DNA from: Helianthus annuus
Taxonomy: Eukaryota > Streptophyta > Magnoliopsida > Asterales > Asteraceae
Direction: 5' to 3'
Assembly (NCBI RefSeq): GCF_002127325.2
Contig: NC_035436.2
Span: 123,042,771-123,106,770 of the forward strand
DNA: 64,000 nt
Below are positions 25,689 to 38,713 of this stretch, one piece after another (position 1 is the stretch's first letter; every line of letters starts with the position of its first letter). The notes beneath the pieces are model-generated. The model saw nothing but the letters and a program-made list of their open reading frames with translations, did no database searches and was not told the DNA's origin. The translations under genes and the position numbers were made by a program.

Positions 25689-26428
25689 TGTTATGGGCCA
25701 TTTTCTGAGCATATATATATCCTGACTAATATCTTGCTTTTGACTATTTGCTTGTGATCAGGATACTGGATCGGGATATTGGTAACATCCCGGGCGATAT
25801 CCTGGTGTTCACTAAATAATACACGTGCAGGTAGGAAGCTGTAAGTCACTAACGGTCAGATGGACTTCTTCTCCTAGAGACTCGGGCGAATTAGTTATTT
25901 GAGAGACGTTGCACCCGAAAGACCAGGTCTACAACGTTCAAGTGGGGAATATCCGCCGGATCCCGATTTAATAGGATAGTTTGTTATATTACTTTTACTA
26001 TAAATAGATGGGGCTGATCAGATTAAGGCACAGAACTTTACACATCACTCTTTCGCACACTTTAGCTCTCTAGCTTCTAGCAAACACTCTCCACAAACAC
26101 TTGTACTCGAATTACATTGTAACACCTAGTTGATCCGCACTACATCTTGCACTGTATCCTGACGTTTGAAGTAATAGAAGAACAAGGCAGCTTCAATTGT
26201 CAGCTCCTGAGTTTTGTGCCGGCGATTTAGATTGATCAAGGGCTTTCCTCGTATATCACGTGTCAACCTTTATTTTTATGCTCATTGTTTGATCGTAGAT
26301 ACAGCTCTATATCCTGAGCCGTATCCTGAAACTGTATTTGCAATTAATCTGGTTAACATTTTTTCGACACTTATTTCTAGCACACTAATTTGATCACTTA
26401 ATTGCTTCGGTAATTTTTGACCAAAACA
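25689..26428 (+). repeat. 3' LTR of Tat-A
   Basis: It is preceded by the purine tract TTTGGGGACAAT, starts TGTTATGGGCC, ends ACCAAAACA, and is followed by the duplication TTGAT (26429-26433). Confidence 0.93.
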
Positions 26429-28096
26429 TTGATGATCTTGTATGGTTTAAATATATAAATGTTTAAATTATATTTTTAAGTGTATCATGGCTAGATTAAC
26501 ACTAATCTAAAATACTAAATAAAACAAATCACAAGATCATCATAAATATAAACTTTAAACCACTAATCTTAACAAAATCAATAAAATGAACATGATTTCA
26601 TCAACTAGATACACTAATCCACTCAAATAACCACATAATAAGTTTAGATTAGTAGATTATTAGCTTTGAGATTAGGGTTTTTGATTTGATTTTTATTAAT
26701 TTTTAAGATGATCAACTTGTACTTTTGTAATCTACCAGTAACAAGAAGCTTAAATATGGTGTTTAGAAGACTTACAACTTTGCACAAGCCAAATAAGAAG
26801 AATAATAAGAGGGTTAAGCTCCAAGAAAGCTCCTAATAATGATTCATGCTTAAACCTTGCATTAATGACCTTAATGTGCCTTAAATGTGGGTAATTTATG
26901 GTGATTAATGAAGATTTATGGTGGGTTTAGTGTGGTTTCTTGGAGCCGTGAGTTAGGGGAACTTCAAAGGGGTTTTTGATGTTTGAAAGAAGTTGTGAAA
27001 ATGTTAGGATGGTAAAGTGGTAAAACATGTCATGATTTATAAACTTTCATCATCATATAATTCAATAATAATAAAGGAACCATGCTTCATTTCTTGAAAG
27101 TTTCAACATAGTTAAAGTGGGGTAGGACCCACTTTGACCGAATTATGTGAATGGGGGGGGGGTGAAGTGTAACTTTTTATAAAAGTGAAAAAAAAGTCTA
27201 GATATTTTGGTGACTAAATAAAGTATGGTGTTTAGGGTTTAATTGCGCCATTATGGGGCAATTAGGGATTCAGAATGTTAATCGTCCTTAACTAGTTCAC
27301 TAAACTAGTAGAAATTGCATTTTGATGCTTTAGATGCTTTCCATTTGGTCGTCCGCTAGTTTACGCCACTTTTGCAGTGTACCGACAAAGGTTTGTCGCA
27401 CGTTATTTTTACGTCATTAAGGAAGCATGAAGTGATTCCGAGTCCCAAAATAAGCTTAACTAGTTCGCTATGTCTTCCGTTTGGTTGTTTTGGCGTCAGA
27501 AATGTTATTTACTAGCTTGTCGGTTCGAAAACGGACAAGTTGTGGGGGTTGCAACGCAGCACCGAAAGCTTATGTTTCGTACACCCCATTAATATTCTCA
27601 TATTGTTTTCATGTATTTGTTATTATTTGTCATAATTCCGAAGTCTCGAAAATGCTAAATTACATATTTGGACAAGTTAAAATTGTCATATTTCTAACCG
27701 AACTGACGATTTTGTGATTAGGGCGTTGTACCGGAAAGTTATGTATTTTGCAAGATGTGTTTTCACATTAGTGTTTTCATATATTTATGGACTCAGTTAT
27801 ATTATTCGTGTGTCGTTTTTCGTTGTTTCATTCTGTTTTCACGGTTTTGCTTGCATGAATAGTGTAACCATGAATAGTGCACGCAACACTTTCTACCAAC
27901 ACTTTTAGGACATAGTTTAATTGGTTTCGCGACATAATGAAAACCAACATATGTTATATTATCGTTTCCTTGTCCTAACATTGTTACCTCATATATGACA
28001 CAGTTACGTAATTAAATTACGCTAATTGTATGCGATTATATACTAAAAATAGTGATTAGATTATACGGAATTTCCGGTTAATTGCCATTTGTCACA
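26429..28096 (-). repeat. Chr-1 left LTR, segment 2
   Basis: It is collinear with 36614-38286. It ends, read on plus, at GCCATTTGTCACA next to the purine tract of Chr-1. It has no genes; short open frames here (e.g. 27481-27717 and 27714-27908) are not conserved in the other LTR copy. It contains a G run near 27157. Confidence 0.9.
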
Positions 28097-31000
28097 TTCT
28101 CCCCTGTTAAAAGGAATTTCATCCTGAAATTCACATTGAGTTATACTTTAAAGGATTCTTCTGGACAGGTGGGGGTACTTTTTCTTGACCGGAACTTCAC
28201 GTTCTCATGTATACTCGAGTCCGTGACGTGAGTTCCAGCAGGCCTTTACTAGTTTAATGCGACTTCTCCTTGTCTTGTAGACTTTCCAGTCCATAACCTC
28301 AATAAGTTCTTTGGTAACTGGAGTTTGTCGACTACGTGAATTCCATTCGCTGGGATGATAACTGTTTCGTTGGTTGGACTTTTCTTAAGGTCCGACACAT
28401 GAAGTATGTCGTGTATGTTATTGAGTTCTTTTGGCAACTTTAGCTTGTAAGCAACAGTACCAACCTTTGCCAGAATTTCAAATGGCCCAATGTATCTCGG
28501 GTTTAGTTTTTTGTATTTCCCGAATCTAGCTACGCCTTTCCGAGGCGAGACTTTTAATGCTTGTGTGATAACTGTTATTATAGGAAAACTCTACCAGAGG
28601 TAAATGAGTATCCCAGTTTCTGCCTAGATCCATCACACAGGTACGAAGTATGTCTTCCAAAGTTTGGATGGTTCGTTTGATTTGGCCATTGGTTTGCGGA
28701 TGAAATGCTGTGCTTAGATCCAAACGAGATCCAAGAGATTCCTGAAATGATTGCCAAATCCTTAACACAAAGGGACCATCCCGATCCTAGATTATTGAAA
28801 TAGGCACTCCATGACATGCCACAATCTCGTTGAGGTAAATTTCAGCTAACTTCTCTGTACTGTCTTTCTCACGAATAGGTAAGAAGTGAGCCGACTTGGT
28901 TAATCAATCAACGATAACCCATATCATGTCATGACCTCGAGAGGTCCGTGGGAGTCTTGTAATGAAGTCCATTGATATTTGTTCCCATTTCCAAACGGGA
29001 ATCTTGGGTTGCTGTAATAAGCCAGATGGCTTTTGATATTCGCCCTTGACCTTTGCACAAGTTGGGTATTTCCCAACATAGGTCGCAATATCTCCCTTGA
29101 GATTAGGCCACCAATAGTATTCTTTTAGGTCTTGACATATTATATCGGATCCTGGATGTATTGAATATCTCGACTTGTGTGCTTCATCCAACACCAAGTC
29201 TCGTAGACCGCCAAAGTAAGGAATCCAGATCCTTCCCATGAAATATAAAGTGCCATCTTTTTGTTTATCTAATCCCCGCAAGGATTCTGCTAGTATGTTT
29301 TCCTGTTTTAGAGCTTCTTGTTGTGCGTCATGCACCCGAGTAGTGAAATTCGTTTGAGTTGTCAACTCCAAAGCTCGTACCCGAAATGTTTTGACTCGTT
29401 CCTTCCGGCTCAAAGCATCCGCTACAACGTTTGCTTTGCTCGGATGGTACTCGATTTCACAGTCATAGTCATTCAACAATTCCACCCGTCGGCGTTGGCG
29501 CATGTTTAATTCCTTCTGATCGAATATATGTTGAAGACTTTTGTGATCGGTGAATAAGGTACACTTAGTACCATGGAGATAATGGCGCCAAATCTTTAAA
29601 GCAAATACCAATGCGCCTCGTTCTAGGTCATGAGTGGTATAGTTTTTTCTCATGAACTCTTAACTGTCGCGATGCGTACTCGATGACTTTTTCACGTTGC
29701 ATTAACACGCAACCCAAGCCTTGATGCGATGCATCACAATACACCACAAAGTCATCGGCACCATCAGGGAGCGATAAGATTGGCGCTTGCCATAGTTTAT
29801 CTTTGAGTAGTTGAAATGCCATTTCTTGTTTTCACCCCAATCGAACTTTCTATCCTTCTGATTGAGCGAGGTTAGCGGTTGAGAAATTTTAGAAAAATTC
29901 TCAATGAATCTTCGATAGTATCCCGCTAAGCCTAGAAATTGTCTTATTTCTGTTGGGGTCTTTGGGGCATTCCAGTTCTTTATGGATTCTATCATAGATG
30001 GGTCAACATGTATTCTATTCTCGTTCACCACGTGAACAAGAAATTGTACTTCGCGAATCCAAATTCGCATTTTGAGAACTTGGCATACCATTGTTCTATC
30101 TTAAGCAGCTCCAGAATAGTTCTCAAGTGTTGTTCATATTCCACCTTGGTTCGTGAGTATATTAAGATGTCATCAATGAATACGATCACAAATTTGTCGA
30201 GGTATGGTTTACATACTCGATTCAATCAAATCCATGAATACGGCGGAAGCGTCTGTTAAGCCGAATGGCACAACAAGGAACTCGTAATGCCCATAACGAG
30301 TCCTAAACGCCAATTTAGGAATGCCTTCCTCTTGAATTCTCAGCTGATGATATTCGAATCTTAAATCAATCTTGGAATAAAACTGGAACCTTGTAACTGA
30401 TCGAACAAGTCATCGATCCTTGGTAAAGGATACCAAGTCTTGATAGTTGGCTTGTTTAGTTCTCTGTAATCAATGCACATCCGTAAGGTTCCATCCTTCT
30501 GTTTGACAAATAGCACCAGAGTTCCCCAAGGCGAGAAACTCGGTCTAATAAATCCTTTGTCAAGTAGTTCCTACAACTAAGTGGATAATTCTTGCATCTC
30601 CGAGGGCGCCAGTCTATATGGAGCTTTTGCCACCTACGCAGCTCCCGCCACTAGGTCGACATGGAATTCCACTTGTCGTTATGGAGGCAGTCCCGACAAG
30701 CCTTCTGGAAAGACTTCGGGATATTCCCTTACCACAGGTATGTCTTCCACCTTGTGCTCCCCGGCCTTCTTGTCAACCACATGGGCAAGAAAGGCGATGC
30801 ATCCTTTTCTCAGACTCTTCCGAGCCTTCATGCAATTAATAATTCGTAGTGGTGTGTCTTGATTCTCCCCATGCACTAAAAGATGTTCTCTCGTCAGACA
30901 TGGGGATGCGAGTGATCTTCTCGTGACCTATGATTTCGGCTCGATTATCGGATAACTAGTCTACGTCAAAAACTATGTCGTAACAACCTAATTGAATGAG

Positions 31001-31470
31001 TGAAAGGTCGATATTAAATTTTCGTGCTCGAAGTTTGAGTGTGCATCTGTTAATGTCTTCTCTAGACTCAAATAAATTATCGCCGACCAATCCTATGGAA
31101 TGTGGGGACGGCTAGTTTACTTGACTCTAGGCCAAGTATATTTCGAATTCTATGGGGATGCAACTATTACCGACACTGGTATCGAACAAAATGAATGCAA
31201 TGGGTCGGTTAATAGGAAATGTATCGGTGACCCTTAATGACTTCACATGACTCCGCTAATTCCCCATTAGCTAACTTGATAGAGTAAGACATGTCTAACC
31301 TACATGACTCTAATTTGTGTGTTGGTTTAATATCTAGAGACACTATGTTAAGCTGACGTTGGTATCCTAAGAATTGATACATGCTGGTTGTAGAGTAGAA
31401 TGTACCCATGGCAACATTGGGATTTTGGGGAGTATTCCTAGCTCTACTCATACACTCACTCATTCACTTG
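28097..31470 (-). pseudogene. Chr-1 pol remnant (protease, RT, RNase H, integrase)
   Basis: Read on the minus strand from high to low coordinates: a protease remnant with an altered active site (DTS instead of D-S/T-G, about 31170-31200), the PEVFPEGLSGLPP linker (about 30680-30710), RT with FIDDILIY (about 30150-30175), RNase H with [15 protein letters not shown] (about 29700-29760) and [16 protein letters not shown], integrase HHCC and core (28904-29300), and the GPY/F-chromodomain region (28249-28500). At least eight frame changes or stops separate these pieces. The third catalytic integrase residue reads Lys (NGQIKRT) where Chr-2 and Chr-3 have Glu. The hairpin GAATTTCA/TGAAATTC (28114-28132) and a purine tract precede the LTR. 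Confidence 0.88.
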
Positions 31471-32377
31471 GTTGATTCGTCCTCGGACATCCATCCTCGT
31501 AGTGATCTCTTTGCCACGGTTAAAGCCTCCTTGTTCTTTCTTGAATATAACTAACTCATTAGTTTTCGTTTTGTGCCCAGTCTCACCACACTATTACTCT
31601 TGGCACTTTTGCAAGTGCCCTCATGGTGAAAGTTTCACTTATCTCATTCAGAATTTTGACAAGTTATTAGCGTACTTCTTGATGTCAGCTTCGTATCTCA
31701 GGGCTAAACCCCAAATGTAGCGCTCAATGCGTTTGGATTCGGGTGTTATCTAGTATGCAACAATCCTTGGGAGATCGTAGAGGCGTCGGGGGTAACCAAT
31801 AACATTGCTTCTAATCATGATCGAGTCCTAGAGCCCTAGAGTTCGGTTTCCAACCTTGGAATTTTTCCGCTAGCGAGTAATACTCTTCTCGCGTAAGATC
31901 CTTGACTTCTTCCCACAACAACCATTTTTCTATGTTACTCTTTATAGTTTGTACTTGGAGATTCCACCAAATTAACATCTCATTATACAGAAGGCTATTC
32001 GTTTACCAAGTTGTTTACTTAGGAGTACATTTGCTAGCACAATTAACTTACTTCATTGTCTCTATCTAGTGGACAGAACTTACCGCGCCTCCCATACCAA
32101 TGAGGTCTCGTGGCTTATAATCCGAAAAAGCCTTAGAATTAACATATGTAGTAATTGCATGTCCAGGTATGGCATTGCTACTTGTTCTCGTCCCATAGGA
32201 ATTTGAACCACTTGAGCTGCCGGTACCATTAGTACCATCATTAGTGTCTACTCAACAACCCCATGTTGTGCAATCTCCACAACCTCATGTTGCTCCATAA
32301 AAACTCGAGTCCGACTTTAATAGTAGCGTGCTGATTCACTGACCCTTTTTGTGCGTAGATTTTCTTTTCGGTGCCAT
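31471..32377 (-). pseudogene. Chr-1 gag remnant
   Basis: A plausible gag start lies at 32377 on the minus strand (ATG, MAPKRKSTHKK), followed at once by a stop. Short gag-like fragments continue to the protease region. No intact zinc knuckle is visible. It is called gag mainly from position, between the primer site and protease. Confidence 0.5.
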
Positions 32378-34060
32378 GTTATTTTTGATACATCGTATCA
32401 AAGGGTCTAGACTTATATTCAGACAGATATAACATGCCATGCGCCTAAGAAGTAAGAATGTAATTGGTCATGGAAACCTCAAGATCTCATTGTTCATATA
32501 GGTTTGAAACCATGATAATATGAATAATCGCAATCCAAAATGCGTAGTACCACCTGCGTGTATTGGCCAAATGCCAAAGGGGGAAAAGAGGTAATTCATT
32601 GAGAAGGAGAAAGCAAACAGTCATCTACATCCTTACAGCATGTATTTCTTACCTCATGGACCTCGATCGTCCAAAGTAGAAAAATCCTTCGCCGTGCTAA
32701 TCCGTGTGACGAATACATTGATATCCCTTGAGCTCCAACAAAATTTGTTATAATCTCCATGGATGTCGAATAATGCAATGAAGGAGTTGCAGTATGGCTC
32801 ATGCCATATTATTCCTTGGAATAAGACAAATGTCAAATGAAGGAGTTTAATGTAATCATTTCCAAGAACTAAGATAGGGTAAGGTGTCAAAGGCACCAAA
32901 GAACCAACCCATGTACAAGAATTCCGAGAATGTTTAGGGAAATCCTCCATGAGTGGCCAACAAGTTTTGTTTGCTTTCAATGACTAGTCTCAAACGAGTC
33001 ATGTTATAGATCGAATGCTAGGTGCGAACAATACGTGTGGTCTTCCTGTATCGTAGAGTGTTATAGTAACCATTCCGGTTAGCGTTCTACTAGATAGAAA
33101 CTTAAACAACTTAGGAATTTCGTATGGATACTGATCGTTAGCTTAACCCGCAGAGCCCACCAGGATTTCCTAACACTTAAAGTTGCTATTACGTGGGCCC
33201 CCGTAATAATAAATTATCTTGCATGGTCACCCTAGCATTCTCTCGTTTAAGCAGCTGATTAGTCAAAGAGAGGACACTATTGTCTATATACCTTCAACAT
33301 AGGAGGGACCTTCGTGATGGTCCACGTGCTAACGCCCGTTGTCATTATTCGTGAAAGGGCGCAACGTTAGCTGAAATAGAAATAAAAATAAAAGAATTCG
33401 TAATAATATCAACTGGAAGGGGCAACTTTAAGATGAGTACTTCATCTTCCTTGTCTGGACAGGAATGTAAACGATCATAACTGATATGTATCTCAAGGAT
33501 CTCGTCCCACTAGTAGAGTTATTGTCCAAGGCCGCCACCTCCGGCTCTCGTCACTACCGACGTTAGGCATATACCACTCGAGGGTAAACAACCATCTTCC
33601 ACGGGATCAATGCTTTAGGGTCTTTCTTAGGGACGACATCTGCCATAAGCTTCGTAATAACGCGAGGTCGTTATTCTCATCGCGTGAGTCAAGGGTAATA
33701 ATAGAATTCGTTGTCGAAGGTATTTTCATCATGGCAAAATATTCCGTACAACACATATATAAATACATTATATATATAATCACTAAATCTCATGCTGTTT
33801 TGTTCTCGTGTTTCATATGTACTCCTTAATGTTCTCGAGTCTATTCCTTATAGACTAACCATGTATTGATTCTTATCTGTTACTTATGATTGAGCTCGCG
33901 TGATAGATCCTCGTGTCATCGTGACATAATGGAAACCTTTTGTCATTTTGTCATACTTTTGAAATAATTTTTGTAATGTTATCAAATTTGTTTTCATGTG
34001 AGAGCCCATAGTGATTGTAGACCAACTTTGTAAAAGTTTTTCCCCGGTTCACTACAATCG
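32378..34060 (-). other. Chr-1 leader and degraded sequence between primer site and gag
   Basis: No gene is supported; the open frames here are below 110 codons and unlike known families. A chromovirus leader is normally much shorter than 1.7 kb, so either gag began further out or foreign sequence has accumulated here. Confidence 0.4.
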
Positions 34061-34074
34061 GAGCACTGATACCA
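34061..34074 (-). other. primer binding site of Chr-1
   Basis: On the minus strand this reads TGGTATCAGTGCTC, two bases after the end of the LTR. It resembles the initiator-Met tRNA complement (TGGTATCAGAGC) used by chromoviruses, with a substitution also seen in Chr-2. Confidence 0.75.
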
Positions 34075-34076
34075 TC

Positions 34077-37000
34077 TGTCACACCTTGCTAGTAGTGGAA
34101 GCGTATTGTGTGTGACGTAAGAAAGGTAATCACTGCATTCAAATGTGTAAACATAATAAACAACAACGATGCCATAGATATATTGTTTTCTAAACAAAGT
34201 TTACAAGTTTCCAACGTAGTTTCAAGTTCACCAATGTTCACAACGTTAAACATGAAATAGTTTAAGTTATGTTACACAACTCGAAAGTTTGTTTTTAACA
34301 TAAACATAGTGAGGTTTTGTCCCCTGTATACCCATACGAAGTTGGGATATAAAAGAAAAACCCTCCAAAAGCGACAATCGTTGTCATTGACTTTCCCGTT
34401 TCCCGTAGTGTATCACCGGCTCAAGACTTGTTTCCTGAAATACATATAGTTTTAAAAAGTCAAAAAAAGTTGAGCGAGTTCATGTAGTTATTGTTATCAT
34501 ATGAAATCTTTGTATTCTTGTAGTGAAAACATGGTATGTTATTAGCATTCATGGAGTTTAAGGATCTATCAGTGGGTAGCGAGCCCCTGACATAATGTAC
34601 CATAAGTACGTAACCAACCCGAGACAACTTTGACATTTCTAGGATCACAAAAGCACTCCATGGTATACCAACCAGGAGTGGAGCGTGTCTCAAGCTCAAC
34701 ATATCTACACCTTTTGCACCTTGGTCACTAAGTGATTAATGGTTACTATATCATCATCCTCCTTACGTATATTGATCGTGTTATCATCTAAACCTAAAGC
34801 TAACATACCCATAGTTTTAACATGTATTCCCCTCGATTGTTTTAAAAACAAAACATTGAAATCATTGAAAGGAGGGACATGAACTCACAAGTTTGCGTTC
34901 CTTGTAATCGTACTATCGAAAGTGAGCGTCCGTGTGAGTAAACTACATGTGTACTAACTTAATTAGACACTAGGTCTTTCAGACCTCGTACAAGTTGTTC
35001 ATCTTGAATTCTTATTGTGTTTTCACTTGTCATTTTGGAACAACTTTGTATTTTAGAGTGTTGGTAGTTTGTTCGTTCACTTGTTATGTATATAGATTTC
35101 ATAGGTGCATACATATATTTTATATGTATTGAATTATATGTGAACGACTTCGCCCTGCACATATCCTCGTGCTTCGCACACGTCTCATTGGGCCGAACCT
35201 ATGTCATTGGGACTAAACCCTGTCTTTGGGTTTATCCCACGTTTCTATATCATTAGGCTTTAACTCACGTTTCTATAGTAATTTGGGTACTAGCCCATGT
35301 ACTTTATCATTGGGCCCTAGCCCATGCATGTTAGCAATTTGGGCCTAGCCCAAATATTTTATCATTGGGCCCCAACCCATGCATCTTAGCAATTTGGGCC
35401 TAGCCCAAATACTTTATCATTGGGCTCCAGCCCATGTATCTTAGCAATTTGGGCCTAGCCCAAATATTTTATTATTGGGTCCTAGCCCATGTATTTTAGT
35501 AATTTGGGCCTAGCCCAACTTGATTTTTAGGAGTCCATATATTTAACAATCTTGCATTTTGTAAAAAATTACTAAATATGTAATTTTTATAATTCTCATT
35601 CTTTTATTAAAGAATACTTTGAAATTTTGTATTTTTCTTTCAAGTTTCCGGAATTGTTATCGGTGATGTATATATTCGTACATTCGCCGGGTTGTCTAAA
35701 ATAAAGTGTTAGACATGTCGTTGTGATTGCTTAATATATATTTCTTGTGAGCTCGTCCGTTGTCAGTTTTATTAATTCGTCCGTTTATTCGCTTATGGAA
35801 ACAATATGTTTAGGATTTATTTATGTCCGTTTTCGTTGCATTTATTTGGGAAACATGTAGGCAACATGTATACGTATTTTTGTGTCTTTTTGTATTTGTT
35901 TCTTACAAATATTTCTTGGTATCATGGGTGTATTATTTTGATCACCCTAAATGTATCTAAGTACATACACATGGCACAAAGTACATATACTTGACGAGTT
36001 TCTAAAATATATATTTTTTGTCAAAAATTATTATTAGATATGGTTATTATTTTCACCCATTTATTTTTGTGAAAATATATATTCAAGTTCATAAGAACTC
36101 TTGAATATTTAGGACTTAACCATTTTCATCAAAGCTTCCATAATGACGTTTAAGACCACTAATCGCGTTTAATTTTGTTAATCACCCTTTAACCACATTT
36201 TTAATCGCGATTAGATTTTTAGAAAAATTCGCCATAGTTTCCCCTAAAACTATGGCGTTCCCACGTTATAAAAACGTATTTAAACCATAATCAATTTTCC
36301 AAATCACCACTAATTCATCAAGTATCACCAAAATCATATTTACCACATGTAATCACATATTCCTTCAAAGATTTCTCATATGCATTATTTAAGTTAACTT
36401 TCAAGACTTTAAAATTAACTACTTTTCAAGTTTATTAGCAATTATCAAGACTTTTAAACCACACTTTTTATGGATGTTTTCATATAAACTTGTTTTTAAA
36501 TAAAACCATGTTATTAGTGTTTTTAACAATTCTTGAATCATGATCATTTCATGTCTTATCTTTCAAAAAGCACTAATCCATGTTCATACACATAATACTC
36601 ATGATCTTTGAAGTTGATGATCTTGTATGGTTTAAACATATAAATGTTTAAATCACATTTTTAAGTGTATCATGGCTAGATTAACACTAATCTAAAATCT
36701 AAAATACTACATAAAACAAATCACAAGATCATCATAAACATAAACTTTAAACCACTAATCTTAACAAAATCAATATAATGAACATGATTTCATCAACTAG
36801 ATACACTAATCCACTCAAATAACCACATAATAAGTTTAGATTAGTAGATTATTAGCTTTGAGACTAGGGTTTTTGATTTGATTTTTATTAATTTTTAAGA
36901 TGATCAACTTGTACTTTTGTAAGCTACTAGTAACAAGAAGCTTAAATATGGTGTTTAGAAGAGTTACAACTTTGCACAAGCCAAATAAGAAGAATAATAC

Positions 37001-38286
37001 GAAGGTTAAGCTACAAGAAAGTTCCTAATGATGATCCATTCTTAAACCTTGCATTAATGACCTTAAAGTGCCTTAAATGTGGGTAATTTATGGTGATTAA
37101 TGAAGATTTATGGTGGGGTTAGTGTGGTTTCTTGGAGCCGTGAATTAGGGGAACTTAAAAGGGGTTTTTGATGTTTGAAAGAAGTTGTGAAAATGTTAGG
37201 ATGGTAAAGTGGTAAAACATGTCATGATTTATAAACTTTCACCACCATATAATTCAATAATAATCAATGAACCATGCTTCATTTCTTGCAAGTTTCAACA
37301 TAATTAAAGTGGGGTGGGACCCACTTTGACAAAATTATGTGAATATGGGGGGGGGGAGTGTAACTTTTTATAAAGTTATAAAAAAATCTAGATATTTTGG
37401 TGATTAAATAAAGTATGGTGTTTAGGGTTTAATTGCACCGTTAAGGGGCAATTAGGGATTTAGAATGTTAATCGACCTTAACTGGTTCACTAAACTAGTA
37501 GAAATTGCATTTTGATGCTTTAGATGCTTTCCGTTTGGTCATCGGCTAGTTTACGACACTTTTGCAGCGTACCGAGGAAGTTTTGTTGCACGTTATTTTT
37601 TCGTCATTAAGCGAAGCATGAAGTGATTCCGAGTCCCAAAATAAGCTTAACTAGTTCGCTATGTCTTCCATTTGGTTATTTTGGTGTCGGAAATGTTATT
37701 TACTAGCTTGTCAGTTCGAAAATAGACAAGTTGTGGGGGTTTCAACACAGCACCGAAAGCTTATGTTTCGGACACCCCATTAATATTCTCATATTGTTTT
37801 CATGTATTTGTTATCATTTGTCATAATTCCGAAGTCTCGAAAATGCTAAATTACAGATTCGGACGAGCTAAAATTGTCATATTTCTAACCGAGCGGACAA
37901 TTTTGTGATTAGGGCGTTGTACCGGAAAGTTATGTATTTTTCAAGATGTGTTTCCACATTAGTGTTTCATATATTTATAGACTCAGTTATATTATTCGTG
38001 TGTCGTTTTTCGTTGTTTCATTCTGTTTTCACGGTTTTGCTGGCATGAATAGTGTAACCGTGAATAGTGCGCGCAACACTTTCTACCAACACGTTTAGGA
38101 CATAGTTTAATTGGTTTCGCGACACAACGAGAACCAACATATGTTATATCATCGTTTCCTTGTCCTAACATTGTTACCTCATATACGACACAGTTACGTA
38201 ATTAAATTACGCTAATTGTATGAGATTATACACTAAAAATAGTGATTAGATTGTACGGAATTTCCGGTTAATTGCCATTTGTCACA
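34077..38286 (-). repeat. Chr-1 right LTR (5' LTR on minus), 4210 bp
   Basis: Read on plus it starts TGTCACACCTTGC and ends CATTTGTCACA. It contains a 55-bp tandem repeat array (35281-35520), G runs near 37350, and the empty sites GTTTT (35829-35833) and TTGAT (36614-36618) used by Cop-1 and Tat-A in the other LTR. It is unusually long and has no coding content. Confidence 0.9.
35281..35520. repeat. 55-bp tandem repeats, 4.3 copies, with palindromes
   Basis: Each unit contains AATTTGGGCCTAGCCCAAAT, a perfect inverted repeat (the first unit is a variant), and TTGGGCCCTAGCCCATG, a second one. More degenerate copies of TTGGGN...CCCA extend left to about 35190. Every unit carries several TGGGCY words, the plant 'site II' element bound by TCP factors. 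Confidence 0.85.
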
Positions 38287-38665
38287 TTGTTCGTCTTTCC
38301 TGATCACTCCTCGTATCAGCCGCAAACGGCATTTAGGGTTTTGTTATGTGTATTATAATCACACATATTGCACTTTACCCCTTGAAGTATATCTATAAAT
38401 CAACATGTTCGAAAAGTCATTAAGACCAAGTTTCTTTATTTACATAACACCCCCTTTGAGTTCTACTAAATTGAAACCGACACGTCTAAGAACATACTTC
38501 GCTTTGCGGCTTGCACGTCTTGTTTGTCACTTGCTAAATCAAACATGGTTAAAAAAATATCGGATGTTACAGTTTAGCATATCAAGATCTCGGTTCCACA
38601 ATAGTTCCATTACCGATAGAAAACGTGTCATTCATGTGTAGGATTCTAACCTAGCTAGTGCTTTT
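38287..38665. other. unassigned sequence between two chromovirus blocks
   Basis: I see no gene, repeat or match to other parts of the window. It includes a 78-codon open frame (38405-38641) without recognisable features. This may be the only non-LTR-element sequence in the window. Confidence 0.5.
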
Positions 38666-38713
38666 TGTCACACCCTGGCTAGTGCTTTTTGTCACACCCT
38701 GGCTTTGCGGAAG
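38666..38713. repeat. 24-bp tandem duplication at an LTR end
   Basis: TGTCACACCCTGGC followed by TAGTGCTTTT occurs as a first unit at 38666-38689, and TGTCACACCCTGGC restarts at 38690. The LTR terminus is therefore duplicated together with ten flanking bases. Confidence 0.75.

Noticed and set aside
32596..34197. Several 65-110-codon minus-strand open frames in the Chr-1 leader
   Set aside because: No homology that I can recognise and no shared features; degraded non-coding sequence is the safer call.
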